This document shows, in pieces, positions 13,972 to 23,276 of a DNA stretch of 32,227 nucleotides. The stretch lies in assembly GCA_029338835.1 (NCBI GenBank), contig JAQYBD010000052.1, positions 1 to 32,227 on the forward strand, read 5' to 3'. Under the pieces are notes generated by a model, which was not told where the DNA came from, did no database searches, and was given only the letters and a program-made list of their open reading frames with translations. This stretch comes from Selenomonadaceae bacterium. Lineage in GTDB: Bacteria > Bacillota > Negativicutes > Selenomonadales > Selenomonadaceae. The stretch's first letter is position 1. Each line of letters begins with the position of its first letter. Position numbers and translations under genes: made by a program.

Positions 13972-15387
13972 GTGAAAGACGATAAGGATGCGATGGGCGA
14001 GCTTGGCATGGACCTTTTTGCTGGCCCCGCTGCCGGATCTTCTGTGGCGGGAAGTTTTGCAGGCAGCGTGCCTGCTGGCGAGGCAGGCGGCGCTCTGCAT
14101 GCGTTCGAGCCGCTGGCACAGCGCATGCGGCCGCGGAATTTTGCGGAATTCATCGGTCAGCAGGAAGCGGTGGGGGCTGGTCATTTCCTGCGCCGCATGA
14201 TCGAGAGCGACCAGATCCCGTCGCTGATTTTCTATGGGCCTCCAGGGACGGGCAAGACGACGCTGGCGCAGATGATTGCGCAGATGACACACAGCGATTT
14301 CAAGAAACTCAATGCCGTTTCCGCAGGCATTGCTGATATCCGCAAGATTGTCAAGGAAGCCGATGAGACCCGGCGCTATTATCAGCGCCGCACTATTGTT
14401 TTCATCGATGAGATCCATCGCTTCAACAAGAGCCAGCAGGATGTCCTCCTGCCTTATGTGGAGGACGGGCGTCTCATACTCATCGGTGCGACGACGGAAA
14501 ATCCGTTCTTTGAGGTCAATCATGCGCTGCTTTCCCGTGTGCGCATCGTGCGGCTGCGTCCGCTGACCGATGGACAATTGCTCGCTATCCTCAAGCGGGC
14601 TCTCACGGATGAGGAACGTGGGCTCGGCAGCCGGAAAATCACGGCGGATGAGCAGGTGCTGCAGGTCATCGCCCAGCTGGCGAACGGCGATGCACGCATG
14701 GCGCTCAATCTGCTCGAAGGTGCAGCCGCACTGCTGCCGCCAGAGGGCGGCGTACTCACGATGGCTCTGCTTGATGAGATCACGGGCGAGCGTGTGCAGC
14801 GGTATGATAAGACGGGCGACAACCATTACGATACGGTTTCCGCTTTCATCAAGAGCATGCGCGGCAGCGACCCCGATGCTGCGCTTCATTATCTGGCGCG
14901 CATGCTGGCTGCCGGAGAGGATACGAATTTTATCGCGCGCCGCATCGCCATCTGTGCAGCAGAGGATGTGGGCAATGCGGATCCGCTGGCACTTGTCGTC
15001 GCGATGTCGGCTGTGCAGGCTGTGCAGTTCGTTGGCATGCCGGAAGCGCGGATCCCTTTGGCGCAGGCCGTGACGTACATTGCTTCATCACCAAAGTCGA
15101 ATGCGGCGTATCTTGGCATCGATGCGGCACTTGCCGATGTGCGCAGCAGGAACTGTGGCAGCGTGCCGGTGCATTTGCGTGATTCCCATTACAAGGGGGC
15201 AGCAACGCTCGGTCACGGCAAAGGCTATGTCTATCCGCATGATTTCCCGGGACATTTCAGGCGCCAGGCCTATCTTCCCGAGGCCATGCGCCACGCACAT
15301 TATTACGAGCCGACTGAGAACGGCGAGGAGAAGCGTTTGCGTGACTACCTCAAGAAATGCTGGCCTGAACGCTTCCATGAAGGATGA
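13972..15387 (+). CDS. rarA: Replication-associated recombination protein A (AAA+ ATPase)
   Basis: RarA/MgsA is a clamp-loader-like ATPase acting at stalled replication forks. Residues 1-40 are a variable Ala/Gly-rich leader. Walker A GPPGTGKTT lies at 89-97 and Walker B VFIDEIHRFN has Asp146-Glu147. Sensor 1 (GATTENPFFEVNHALLSR) and the C-terminal tetramerisation region with GYVYPHDFPGHF follow. Length 471 is slightly long. The GTG at 13972 follows AAGGGGGG. Rrf2 regulator and cysteine desulfurase genes follow, as in the Bacillus yrvN-cymR-yrvO block. Confidence 0.95.
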   Translation: MKDDKDAMGELGMDLFAGPAAGSSVAGSFAGSVPAGEAGGALHAFEPLAQRMRPRNFAEFIGQQEAVGAGHFLRRMIESDQIPSLIFYGPPGTGKTTLAQMIAQMTHSDFKKLNAVSAGIADIRKIVKEADETRRYYQRRTIVFIDEIHRFNKSQQDVLLPYVEDGRLILIGATTENPFFEVNHALLSRVRIVRLRPLTDGQLLAILKRALTDEERGLGSRKITADEQVLQVIAQLANGDARMALNLLEGAAALLPPEGGVLTMALLDEITGERVQRYDKTGDNHYDTVSAFIKSMRGSDPDAALHYLARMLAAGEDTNFIARRIAICAAEDVGNADPLALVVAMSAVQAVQFVGMPEARIPLAQAVTYIASSPKSNAAYLGIDAALADVRSRNCGSVPVHLRDSHYKGAATLGHGKGYVYPHDFPGHFRRQAYLPEAMRHAHYYEPTENGEEKRLRDYLKKCWPERFHEG

Positions 15388-15415
15388 AGATGCCTGAGAA
15401 GATATCTTCATGGAA
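15373..15415. repeat. Inverted repeat across the rarA stop codon
   Basis: TTCCATGAAG (15373-15382) and CTTCATGGAA (15406-15415) are perfect complements with a 23-base spacer that includes the stop codon. A 12-bp palindrome GAAGATATCTTC (15398-15409) overlaps the right arm. No T-run follows, so this is not an ordinary terminator. Confidence 0.5.
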
Positions 15416-15430
15416 AAGGTCAGCTGTCTT

Positions 15431-15459
15431 TTGACAGGGCAGTGTATTTCTGCTATATT
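15431..15459 (+). promoter_or_regulatory. Promoter of the Rrf2 regulator and desulfurase genes
   Basis: Consensus TTGACA (15431-15436), 17-bp spacer, TATATT (15454-15459). Predicted start near 15466, about 75 bases before the regulator gene. Confidence 0.85.
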
Positions 15460-15466
15460 GTCTATA

Positions 15467-15497
15467 GGATTTAAATCCGAGGAAATTACTCGGAATT
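15467..15497. promoter_or_regulatory. Putative Rrf2/IscR operator
   Basis: Two overlapping dyads lie just downstream of the -10. The palindrome GGATTTAAATCC spans 15467-15478. AAATCCGAG (15473-15481) pairs with CTCGGAATT (15489-15497) at eight of nine positions across a 7-base spacer. Their place at the start of the regulator's own transcript suggests autorepression (inference). Confidence 0.5.
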
Positions 15498-15541
15498 CGT
15501 TTCATATATTCTATTTATCATTGTTCAATGAGGTATCCGGG

Positions 15542-15994
15542 ATGAAGATATCGACTAAGGGAAGATACAGCGTGACGGCACTCTATGAGCTTGCGCTCCA
15601 TTACGGAGAGGGTGCCGTGTGCCTGAAGAACATTGCCAAGAGCCAGGGGCTTTCCGAGAATTATCTGGAGCAGCTCATGGTGCCGCTGCGGCGTGCCGGC
15701 ATCGTCAAGAGTGTGCGCGGCGCACAGGGCGGCTATATGCTCGCCAGGAGTCCGGAGGACATCACCATCGGGGAGATCATCACGACCGTGGAGGGGCCAA
15801 TCGCACTCGTCGATTGCCTGCTGACGAGTGCGGAATCTTCCGAACAGCCTTGCGACCGAGCCTGTGACTGCGTGACGCGCGGTGTCTGGGAAAAGGTCTG
15901 TGACAGCATCAGCAGCGTACTCAACAACATCACGCTGCACGATCTCTGCAACGACAAGGGGCATGTCTCACAGAAAGTGGGGTGCGCGCGTTGA
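15542..15994 (+). CDS. Rrf2-family regulator, IscR-like
   Basis: A 150-residue winged-helix regulator. The N-terminal MKISTKGRYSVTALYELALHYG and the recognition region LSENYLEQLMVPLRRAGIVKSVRGAQGGYMLAR are typical of Rrf2 proteins. The C-terminal half has Cys92, Cys104, Cys108 and Cys110, which suits binding of an Fe-S cluster as in IscR; CymR, which occupies the same place in Bacillus, lacks such a cluster. It is followed by the desulfurase gene with a 4-base overlap, so it probably senses Fe-S or cysteine supply and controls that gene and itself. The start follows GAGG; longer in-frame extensions would cross the promoter. Confidence 0.88.
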   Translation: MKISTKGRYSVTALYELALHYGEGAVCLKNIAKSQGLSENYLEQLMVPLRRAGIVKSVRGAQGGYMLARSPEDITIGEIITTVEGPIALVDCLLTSAESSEQPCDRACDCVTRGVWEKVCDSISSVLNNITLHDLCNDKGHVSQKVGCAR

Positions 15995-17127
15995 AGCCTG
16001 TTTATCTCGATTACGCGGCTACGACGCCGACCGATGAACGCGTCTTGGCTGCCATGCTGCCGTATTTCACACAGCACTTCGGCAATCCGTCCAGCCTCTA
16101 TTCGTTCGGCCGTGAAACGCGGCGCGCTGTGGCGCTGGCTCGCCGCCAGGTGGCCGAGCTGCTCGGAGCATCACCAGAGGAAATCTTTTTCACGAGCGGC
16201 GGCAGCGAGAGTGACAACTGGCTCATCAAGGGCGTGGCGGCGGCGCGGGGGCGCGGCCATATCGTGACGACGGCCGTCGAGCATCATGCCGTTTTGCGGG
16301 CTTGTGCTTCGCTGTCGACAGACCGGTTTTCCGTGACGTATCTGCCGGTTGATGCCAAAGGCCGTGTGGCGCCGGAAGATGTGGAGGCGGCGCTGCGTCC
16401 CGATACGATACTCGTCAGCATCATGATGGCAAATAATGAAGTGGGGACGATTGAACCCATCGCCGCTATCGGCGCCATCTGCCGCCAGCAGGGGATACTC
16501 TTTCATACGGATGCTGTCCAGGCTGCAGGGCATCTGCCTATCGATGTGCAGCAGCTCCAGGTGGATGCGCTTTCACTGTCCGGGCACAAGCTGTATGGAC
16601 CGAAAGGCATCGGTGCCTTGTACCTGCGGCGTGGCTTAGCCGTAAGCCCCTTGATTTGCGGCGGCGAGCAGGAGCGTTCCCAGCGGGCCGGTACAGAAAA
16701 TGTGCCTGGCATCGTCGGCCTTGGCCGGGCGGCAGGACTCGCGCAGCAGGAGATGCCCGCGGAAACGGAACGGCTGCTCTCGCTGCGTACACGCCTGCTG
16801 CAGGGCGTGCAGGTGATACCTGGCGTGCGGCTCAATGGCGATGCACAGCAGCGCCTGCCGGGCAATGTCAATCTCGCGATTTCCGGTGTCGACCAGGAGA
16901 CCCTGCTCATACGGCTGGATCTCATGGGCTTTGCCGTTTCGGCAGGCAGTGCCTGCAGTGCGGGATCACTGGAGCCCTCGCACGTGCTGCTGGCCATGGG
17001 GCAGTCGCCGGACGAGGCGCGGTCGGCCCTGCGCATCACGCTCGGCCGCTTTACGACGGAAGCGGATGTCGATGCGTTCACGGCATCACTATGTCAGGCC
17101 GTGGCAGAAATCCGCCGGACATCATAA
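15991..17127 (+). CDS. Cysteine desulfurase (NifS/IscS family)
   Basis: A PLP enzyme that removes sulfur from cysteine as a persulfide for Fe-S clusters or tRNA thiolation. The PLP lysine is Lys200 in SGHKLYGPKG, the substrate-side motif VEHHAVLR is present, and the persulfide Cys322 lies in SAGSACSAGSLEPSH. TTG 15991 follows GTGGGGTG at a good distance; GTG 15982 is the alternative and adds three residues. No iscU or mnmA follows, so the sulfur acceptor must be encoded elsewhere. A terminator hairpin follows the stop. Confidence 0.93.
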   Translation: MKPVYLDYAATTPTDERVLAAMLPYFTQHFGNPSSLYSFGRETRRAVALARRQVAELLGASPEEIFFTSGGSESDNWLIKGVAAARGRGHIVTTAVEHHAVLRACASLSTDRFSVTYLPVDAKGRVAPEDVEAALRPDTILVSIMMANNEVGTIEPIAAIGAICRQQGILFHTDAVQAAGHLPIDVQQLQVDALSLSGHKLYGPKGIGALYLRRGLAVSPLICGGEQERSQRAGTENVPGIVGLGRAAGLAQQEMPAETERLLSLRTRLLQGVQVIPGVRLNGDAQQRLPGNVNLAISGVDQETLLIRLDLMGFAVSAGSACSAGSLEPSHVLLAMGQSPDEARSALRITLGRFTTEADVDAFTASLCQAVAEIRRTS

Positions 17128-17138
17128 TGCCATTCGGA

Positions 17139-17169
17139 CGGGCACTTGCGCAAGTGAGTGCCTGTTTTT
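17139..17169 (+). terminator. Terminator after the cysteine desulfurase
   Basis: CGGGCACT (17139-17146) pairs with AGTGCCTG (17157-17164), with one G-U pair, followed by five Ts. Confidence 0.7.
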
Positions 17170-17186
17170 GTGGTTTCGGCAAATCA

Positions 17187-17215
17187 TTTGCAAATACTAT
17201 GATTTCATGTATAAT
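17187..17215 (+). promoter_or_regulatory. Promoter of the rodZ-like to pyrR gene run
   Basis: TTTGCA (17187-17192), 17-bp spacer, consensus TATAAT (17210-17215). Few later promoters or terminators are visible until after pyrR, so this may drive a long transcript. Confidence 0.7.
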
Positions 17216-17265
17216 GAATTGGGATGGCTCTATGCAAGGGCTTATTGATTCAAGGAGGGAATTGA

Positions 17266-18171
17266 ATGGTAGGCGATAAACTGCGCGCAGAGCGCGAAAA
17301 ACAGGGGCTTACAGTCAAGGATATTGAGAAGGGTACGAGTATCCGGGCTTTATATATTGAATGCATTGAGAAGGGGGATTACGAACAGCTGCCGGGCGAA
17401 GTCTATACGAAGGGCTTCATCCGCAACTATGCCAATTATCTGAAGCTCAATGCTACAGAACTCGTCCGTGCATTCGTGGCGGAGCGTCATCCGGAAAAGG
17501 CCGCAGCAGATTCTGCTGCACAGGCGGCGAAGACGCCTGCAGCACCGGCTGAACCAAATACCACAGCAGCTCCGGCACAACAGGTGCGCGCAGCAGGTAA
17601 GTCACAGCAGGCTGCAGGAACGCCGGCTGCTCCAGCTGAGGCAGAGAACGTGAACAATCCGTCCGCTGCTCCGCAGAAAAAAACGCAGCGCCCGGCAACT
17701 CCGGTGCATCGGGAGCAAAAGATCCAGAAACCGGCTCCTGCGCTGGGGTCTTTCTCCGCATCGCAGGCGGGCGGCTCGAACCGCAGCAAATTCGTCCTTT
17801 TGGCGGTAGTCCTGATTGTTGTGGTCGGTGCTGCTGCGTATCTGCTCGGGTCATCTTCTTCGGAGACACCGGCTGCTGCACCGCAGCAGACACAACAGCA
17901 GGCTGCTGCTCCGCAGAAGACGTATGACGGCGTTGAGGTCACAGGCAAATTCAGCGACGATTGCTGGATTGAAGTCAAGGCCGATGGCAAGGTCATCTAC
18001 GAGGGGACGCTCAAGAAGGGGGATTCGATGGACTGGAAGGGCCAGGAGAATGTAACGGTTCGCGCCGGTAATGCGGGTGCTGTCGAATTCACCGTCAATG
18101 GCAAGGCATTGGGCAAGGCCGGCAAGGAAGGCCAGGTCGCCAATAAGACGTTTACGAAGGATGCAAACTGA
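17266..18171 (+). CDS. RodZ-like helix-turn-helix membrane protein
   Basis: The 301-residue protein has an N-terminal cytoplasmic Xre-type helix-turn-helix (about 1-70, [21 protein letters not shown]...[16 protein letters not shown]), a long Ala/Pro/Gln linker, one transmembrane segment (about 175-196) and a C-terminal DUF4115-like beta domain ([29 protein letters not shown]). This is the architecture of RodZ, which links MreB filaments to the wall-synthesis machinery. The start follows AAGGAGGG. It leads a cluster that also contains sepF and divIVA. Its stop overlaps the next start (TGATG). Confidence 0.88.
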   Translation: MVGDKLRAEREKQGLTVKDIEKGTSIRALYIECIEKGDYEQLPGEVYTKGFIRNYANYLKLNATELVRAFVAERHPEKAAADSAAQAAKTPAAPAEPNTTAAPAQQVRAAGKSQQAAGTPAAPAEAENVNNPSAAPQKKTQRPATPVHREQKIQKPAPALGSFSASQAGGSNRSKFVLLAVVLIVVVGAAAYLLGSSSSETPAAAPQQTQQQAAAPQKTYDGVEVTGKFSDDCWIEVKADGKVIYEGTLKKGDSMDWKGQENVTVRAGNAGAVEFTVNGKALGKAGKEGQVANKTFTKDAN

Positions 18172-20027
18172 TGAAGGGCTTTTTACCGATTTCACGGCGT
18201 GATATGGAGAAGCGCGGCTGGGAACAGCTGGACTTTGTCTTTGTTTCGGGGGATGCTTATGTCGATCACCCGAGCTTTGGCCCGGCCATCATCTGCCGGC
18301 TTCTCGAGAAACATGGGTATAAGGTTGGTATCATTCCCCAGCCAGACTGGCATTCCACCAAGGACTTCGACCGCCTGGGAAAGCCGCGGCTGGGGTTCCT
18401 TGTTTCCGCCGGGAATATGGATTCCCTGCTCAACAAATTCACGGCGGCGAAAAAGGTCCGACACCAGGACGCCTATTCGCCGGGCGGACGAGCCGGCTAT
18501 CGTCCGGAACGCGCGACCATCGTCTACTGCAACCGTCTCAGGGAACTCTATCCGGAGGTGCCGATCATCATCGGTGGTATCGAGGCGAGCCTCAGGCGGT
18601 TGGCGCATTACGATTACTGGACGAATGCCCTGCGGCGTTCCATCCTGGTGGACAGCCAAGCTGATCTTTTGATTTACGGTATGGGAGAGCGGGCAATCCT
18701 CGAGATCGCAGCAGATCTCCAGCAGGGCGTTGCGGTAGAGAATATCCAGGATGTCAAGGGAACCTGCTATCGCGTACCGAGCAAGGATTATGCCTGGGAC
18801 TACCTGGAGCTGCCGTCCTTTGCAGAAGTACGGCGGGACAAGCATAAGTTTGCCGAGGCGTTCAAGCTCGAATATCTTGAACAGGATCCGATCCGCGGCC
18901 GCCGCTTGCTGCAGCAGAATGACGAGTGGTGTGTCGTGCAGAATGCGCCGGCGTTGCCGCTCACAGAGGAGCAGATGGATGAGGTCTACGACCTGCCGTA
19001 CATGCGTACCTGGCATCCTGTCTATGACAAGCTGGGCGGCGTGCCGGCCATCCAGGAGGTCCAGTTCAGCCTGGTCTCGCAGCGCGGCTGCTTCGGCGGC
19101 TGCAATTTCTGCGCCATCATCTCGCATGAGGGACGCATCATCCAGCGGCGCAGCCATGCGTCGCTCCTGCGCGAAGCGAAAATCCTGACGAAGATGAAAG
19201 GCTTCAAGGGCTATATCCACGATGTGGGCGGCCCGACGGCCAATTTCCGCCGCACATCATGTGACGGTCAGCTGAAGCGCGGCACGTGCCGCGGCAAGCC
19301 CTGTCTTTCGCCAGTGCCGTGCAGGCAGCTGGTCGCGGATCATTCGGATTACATCAAGCTCCTGCGTGAACTCCGGAGTCTGCCAGGGGTCAAGAAGGTC
19401 TTCGTGCGCTCGGGGATCCGCTTCGATTATCTGCTGCTCGCCAAGGACGATTTCCTGCGCGAGCTTTGCGAGTATCATATCAGCGGCCAGCTCAAGATCG
19501 CTCCGGAACACATCTCGGACCGTGTGACGCAGCTCATGGGCAAATCGAACCGGGATGTCTATCTGCGCTTTGTCGAGAAATTCCGTCGCATGAATGAGAA
19601 GCTCGGCAAGAAGCAGTATCTCGTGCCGTATTTCATGTCGAGCCATCCGGGCTCGGAACTCAGCGACGCCATTGAACTCGCGGAGTTCATCCGGGATATG
19701 GGATATCATCCGCAGCAGGTGCAGGATTTCATCCCGACGCCGGGGACACTCTCGACTTGCATGTACTATACGGGGATCCATCCGCTGACGGGGGAGAAGG
19801 TCTACACGGCCAAATCCTACGAAGAAAAGAAGATGCAGCGGGCGCTCATGCAGTACTGGCTGCCGAAGAATCACGATATCGTCCGCAAGGCGCTGCATAT
19901 GGCACACCGTGAAGATTTGATTGGTTTTGGCCCCAAGTGCCTTGTACGCCCACGCGAACAGGAAAAACAAGAACGACACGAACGCCAGAAACGGCAGAAG
20001 AAACAGGAAAAGAAGGTGCAGCCATGA
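18171..20027 (+). CDS. YgiQ-family radical SAM protein (UPF0313)
   Basis: The 618-residue protein has an N-terminal YgiQ-specific domain and a radical SAM core with Cys307-x3-Cys311-x2-Cys314 (CFGGCNFC), the [4Fe-4S] site that cleaves SAM. Downstream family segments include [26 protein letters not shown] and [11 protein letters not shown]. The C-terminus is a Lys/Glu/Gln/Arg-rich tail. The reaction catalysed by this family is not established. The start ATG 18171 overlaps the previous stop and the end overlaps nrdR by four bases (ATGA), so translation is coupled on both sides. Confidence 0.93.
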   Translation: MKGFLPISRRDMEKRGWEQLDFVFVSGDAYVDHPSFGPAIICRLLEKHGYKVGIIPQPDWHSTKDFDRLGKPRLGFLVSAGNMDSLLNKFTAAKKVRHQDAYSPGGRAGYRPERATIVYCNRLRELYPEVPIIIGGIEASLRRLAHYDYWTNALRRSILVDSQADLLIYGMGERAILEIAADLQQGVAVENIQDVKGTCYRVPSKDYAWDYLELPSFAEVRRDKHKFAEAFKLEYLEQDPIRGRRLLQQNDEWCVVQNAPALPLTEEQMDEVYDLPYMRTWHPVYDKLGGVPAIQEVQFSLVSQRGCFGGCNFCAIISHEGRIIQRRSHASLLREAKILTKMKGFKGYIHDVGGPTANFRRTSCDGQLKRGTCRGKPCLSPVPCRQLVADHSDYIKLLRELRSLPGVKKVFVRSGIRFDYLLLAKDDFLRELCEYHISGQLKIAPEHISDRVTQLMGKSNRDVYLRFVEKFRRMNEKLGKKQYLVPYFMSSHPGSELSDAIELAEFIRDMGYHPQQVQDFIPTPGTLSTCMYYTGIHPLTGEKVYTAKSYEEKKMQRALMQYWLPKNHDIVRKALHMAHREDLIGFGPKCLVRPREQEKQERHERQKRQKKQEKKVQP

Positions 20028-20515
20028 GATGTCCATATTGCAAGAAAGCCGACAGCCGGGTGGTGGATTCCCGCGCGACAGAAGACGGTACGACCATCCG
20101 CCGGCGAAGGGAGTGCAATGGCTGCGGCCGCCGGTTCACCACGTATGAAGTCGTGGAGAAGATGCCCCTGATGGTCGTCAAGCACGACGGCCGCCGCGAG
20201 GTATTCAAGCGCGACAAGATCCTGAACGGGATCATCCGTTCCTGTGACAAGCGTGATATCTCGATGGAGCGCATCATCGCACTCGTCAATGAGATCGAAC
20301 GCGATATCCGCAATACCATGGACCAGGAGATTTCTTCGCAGGAAATCGGCAATCTCGTCATGGAAAAGCTCAAGGATTTTGACGATGTGGCCTATATCCG
20401 CTTTGCATCGGTTTACCGGAAGTTTGCGGACATATCGAGTTTCCTTGAAGAACTTCGTGACCTGCAGGCCCGCAAGGAGCAGAAGGGACCTCATGACAAA
20501 GGGCAGACCGAATGA
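20024..20515 (+). CDS. nrdR: Transcriptional repressor NrdR
   Basis: NrdR represses ribonucleotide reductase genes and senses ATP/dATP. The 163 residues contain a zinc ribbon (Cys3, Cys6, Cys31, Cys34) followed by an ATP-cone ([24 protein letters not shown]...). The start at 20024 follows AAGGTG and overlaps the ygiQ stop. No nrd gene lies in the window, so its targets are elsewhere. Confidence 0.97.
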   Translation: MRCPYCKKADSRVVDSRATEDGTTIRRRRECNGCGRRFTTYEVVEKMPLMVVKHDGRREVFKRDKILNGIIRSCDKRDISMERIIALVNEIERDIRNTMDQEISSQEIGNLVMEKLKDFDDVAYIRFASVYRKFADISSFLEELRDLQARKEQKGPHDKGQTE

Positions 20516-20611
20516 AGACGGATGGCGGGAAGACCGCAGGCTGTTCCTGCTGCCTGTCGGCGCAATGAATGGGAATGAACGTGGAAAACGCATGAGTGGA
20601 GGAATTTGCGA

Positions 20612-22336
20612 TTGGATTGGGAACTGAAGAAAGGGCTGCAGCAGCAGCTCGAGGCGGAGCGCGGCTATTACCGTTATCCTGCGGGAACACGGACGAGAAC
20701 CGCTCTCGTCTACCCGAATTCCTACTTTGTCGGCATGTCGAACCTCGGGTTCCACATCATCTACGACCTCTTGAACAAGCGGCCTGATGTGGCCTGTGAG
20801 CGGGCTTTCCTGCCGGATTGGCAGGATATCACGCGCTATGAGAATACGCGGACCCCCGTCATGACCATTGAGTCTCAGACGCCGCTCTATGAATTTTCGC
20901 TGCTTGCCTTTGCCGTTTCCTTTGAGATGGATTACTTCAATATCTTGAAGCTCTTGGAACTCGGGCGAGTCAAGGTGCGTGCCGCTGAACGCGGTGAGCG
21001 TGACCCTATCCTGATTGCCGGTGGTCCATGCCCGACCTTCAATCCCGAGCCGCTTGCCGCCATTTTTGACGCATTCATCATCGGCGAGGGCGAGGTCATC
21101 ATGCCGGCGTTCATGGATGCGTATCAGGCAGCGCAGCGCGAGGGCCTGACACGGGCGGAGACGCTGCGGCGTCTTGCCTGCGTGCCGGGGGTCTATGTAC
21201 CATCTCTTTATGAACATCATTATGCAGAGGATGGGACGCTTGCTGCCATCGAGCCGTTGCCGGGAGCGCCAGGGCAGATCGCGCGTCAATGGCTCAAGGA
21301 TCTTGATGCCTGGCCGGCGCATACCGTTGTTGTGACGGACAACACGGAATTCAATTTCTATCTCATCGAGACGGCGCGCGGCTGCGGACGCCATTGCCGG
21401 TTCTGCATGGCAGGCTACTGCTTCCGCAAGCCCCGGAACCGGTCTTTGAAGGTCATTGAGGCAGAGGTACAGGAAGCCTTGAAGTACCGCAAGCGTATTG
21501 GACTCATGGGGGCGGCTATTTCCGATTATCCCGAGATCAATGCACTCTGCAAGGATATCCTCGGCGAAGGACTCTCGATGTCGGTGGCTTCCTTTCGCGC
21601 CGATTCCGTCACGAAGGAGCTGGTCGATTCTCTGGCCGAGAGCGGTCTCAAGACACTGACGATGGCGCCGGAAGCCGGCAGCGTGCGCATGCGCGCCGTC
21701 ATCAACAAGGGGATTGAGGAGCATCATCTATTCACGTCGATGGATCTCGGACTGGCGGCCGGCATCAAGAATTTCCGCCTGTATATCATGGTGGGCCTGC
21801 CGTTCGAGGGAGAGGAAGATATCGATGCGATTATCGATATGACAAACCGCCTCAAAGATTATATGGAGGAAAAGGGCAGCAAGGGGACGCTGACGCTCTC
21901 CGTCAATCCCTTCATCCCGAAGCCTTTCACGCCATTCCAGTGGGAGCCGATGGCTGACCGCCGCGTCGTCGAGAAGCGCTTGAAGCGTCTCGAGAAGACG
22001 CTGCGCAGACGCAAGCACATCATCGTCAATATCGAGTCCCCGAAAGAAGCCTATATCCAGGGCGTACTCTCACGCGGCGACCGCCGCGTTGGGGAAGCGC
22101 TGCTGCGCGCACACGAAGGCGGCGGCAGCAAGGCCTTCAAGCGGGCGATGAAAGAATGCGCACTGGATCCGGCATTCTACTTGTACCGTCGTCGCCCGGA
22201 AACTGAACTTTTCCCTTGGGAACGCCTCGATATGGGGTTCCGCAAGGCGTATCTTTATGCAGAGCTGCAGCGTTCAGCCAAGCTTGAATCGACGATCCCG
22301 TGCTTTGAGGGCTGCCACCGCTGTGGTGTCTGCTGA
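20612..22336 (+). CDS. B12-binding-type radical SAM protein (TIGR03960-like)
   Basis: The 574-residue protein has an N-terminal region resembling a B12-binding domain (ALVYPNSYFVGMSNLGFHIIYDLLN), the glycine-rich IAGGPCPTFNPEPLA segment and a radical SAM core with Cys258-x3-Cys262-x2-Cys265 (CGRHCRFC). The C-terminus has a Cys cluster, CFEGCHRCGVC, typical of this family. The activity is unknown; relatives often sit near ribosomal-protein or RNase G genes, which are absent here. TTG 20612 is preferred since GGAGG ends nine bases upstream; TTG 20606 is too close. It lies 96 bp after nrdR. Confidence 0.87.
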   Translation: MDWELKKGLQQQLEAERGYYRYPAGTRTRTALVYPNSYFVGMSNLGFHIIYDLLNKRPDVACERAFLPDWQDITRYENTRTPVMTIESQTPLYEFSLLAFAVSFEMDYFNILKLLELGRVKVRAAERGERDPILIAGGPCPTFNPEPLAAIFDAFIIGEGEVIMPAFMDAYQAAQREGLTRAETLRRLACVPGVYVPSLYEHHYAEDGTLAAIEPLPGAPGQIARQWLKDLDAWPAHTVVVTDNTEFNFYLIETARGCGRHCRFCMAGYCFRKPRNRSLKVIEAEVQEALKYRKRIGLMGAAISDYPEINALCKDILGEGLSMSVASFRADSVTKELVDSLAESGLKTLTMAPEAGSVRMRAVINKGIEEHHLFTSMDLGLAAGIKNFRLYIMVGLPFEGEEDIDAIIDMTNRLKDYMEEKGSKGTLTLSVNPFIPKPFTPFQWEPMADRRVVEKRLKRLEKTLRRRKHIIVNIESPKEAYIQGVLSRGDRRVGEALLRAHEGGGSKAFKRAMKECALDPAFYLYRRRPETELFPWERLDMGFRKAYLYAELQRSAKLESTIPCFEGCHRCGVC

Positions 22337-22398
22337 GCGTATGGCTGCATGACAGTCTTTGTCTTTACCGGGCTTGGCCCGCAGAAAGAGGTGTTTCG

Positions 22399-23226
22399 AT
22401 GAGTTTCCAGTTGGGACAGATTGCTCCAGGTATCTGGAGCGGCTCGTTTTCTTCTTTTCCGGCAGGTGTTGCCGTGCATGGCCTGTCGGGACGCCTGGGC
22501 GGTGTGAGCGATGCGCCGTATGCTTCCCTGGATCTGGCACTGCATGTCGGCGATGTGCCATCTGCCGTCATTGAGAACCGTCAGCGTTATCTTGCGGCGC
22601 TGGGACTGGATGCCAGTCGGCTCGTGACGCCAGAACAGGTCCATGGCGAGACGATTGCCCGTGTGACGGCCGCGGAGGCTGGGCGTGGCGCGCTCGCTTA
22701 CGCTGACAGCATTGCGGCAACGGATGCACTGATCACGGATGAGGAGGACCTGCCGCTGCTGCTCTGCTTTGCGGACTGCACGCCCATCCTGTTCCTGGAT
22801 CCCGTGCGCCGTGCCGTCGGCATTGCTCATGGCGGCTGGAAGGGAACAGTGCGCCGCATCGCCGCGAAGACGGTGCAGCGGATGCAGCAGGACTTTGGCA
22901 GCCGTTTGGAGGATATCCTCGTGGGTATCGGTCCTGCCATCGGTCCCTGCTGCTACGAGGTGGGCAGTGAAGTTGCTGACAGATTCCGCGCAGCGTTCCC
23001 GGGACATGATGAGGAACTCTTCACGGAGCCGCAGGCAGGGAGCGTGCATCTCAACCTCTGGGCGGCGAATCGCATCCAGCTGGAAGAACTCGGCATCCCG
23101 CATGCCCATATCGATTGTGCGGCTGTCTGTACAGCCTGCAATCACGCCATCTTCTATTCCTACCGCGCAGATGGCGGCAGGACTGGGCGCATGGCAGCTG
23201 TCATCGCTTTGAAGAAGCAATCATAA
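22399..23226 (+). CDS. pgeF: Peptidoglycan editing factor PgeF (YlmD/YfiH, laccase-domain)
   Basis: This family of copper/zinc-binding proteins, formerly called polyphenol oxidases, prevents wrong amino acids in peptidoglycan stems. The 275 residues show QVHGETI, CFADCTPILFLDPVRRAVGIAHGGWKGT with the metal-binding Cys/His residues, and GIGPAIGPCCYEVG. The start follows AAAGAGGTG. It begins the ylmD-ylmE-sepF arrangement of Firmicutes. Confidence 0.93.
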   Translation: MSFQLGQIAPGIWSGSFSSFPAGVAVHGLSGRLGGVSDAPYASLDLALHVGDVPSAVIENRQRYLAALGLDASRLVTPEQVHGETIARVTAAEAGRGALAYADSIAATDALITDEEDLPLLLCFADCTPILFLDPVRRAVGIAHGGWKGTVRRIAAKTVQRMQQDFGSRLEDILVGIGPAIGPCCYEVGSEVADRFRAAFPGHDEELFTEPQAGSVHLNLWAANRIQLEELGIPHAHIDCAAVCTACNHAIFYSYRADGGRTGRMAAVIALKKQS

Positions 23227-23276
23227 ATCATCTATCGTCATACAAGCGAGATCATCTGGGGAATGGGGGATTTTTC

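Noticed and set aside
20512-20568. 18-codon Cys-containing frame overlapping the nrdR stop
   Set aside because: It has no ribosome binding site of its own and no recognisable features; likely chance.
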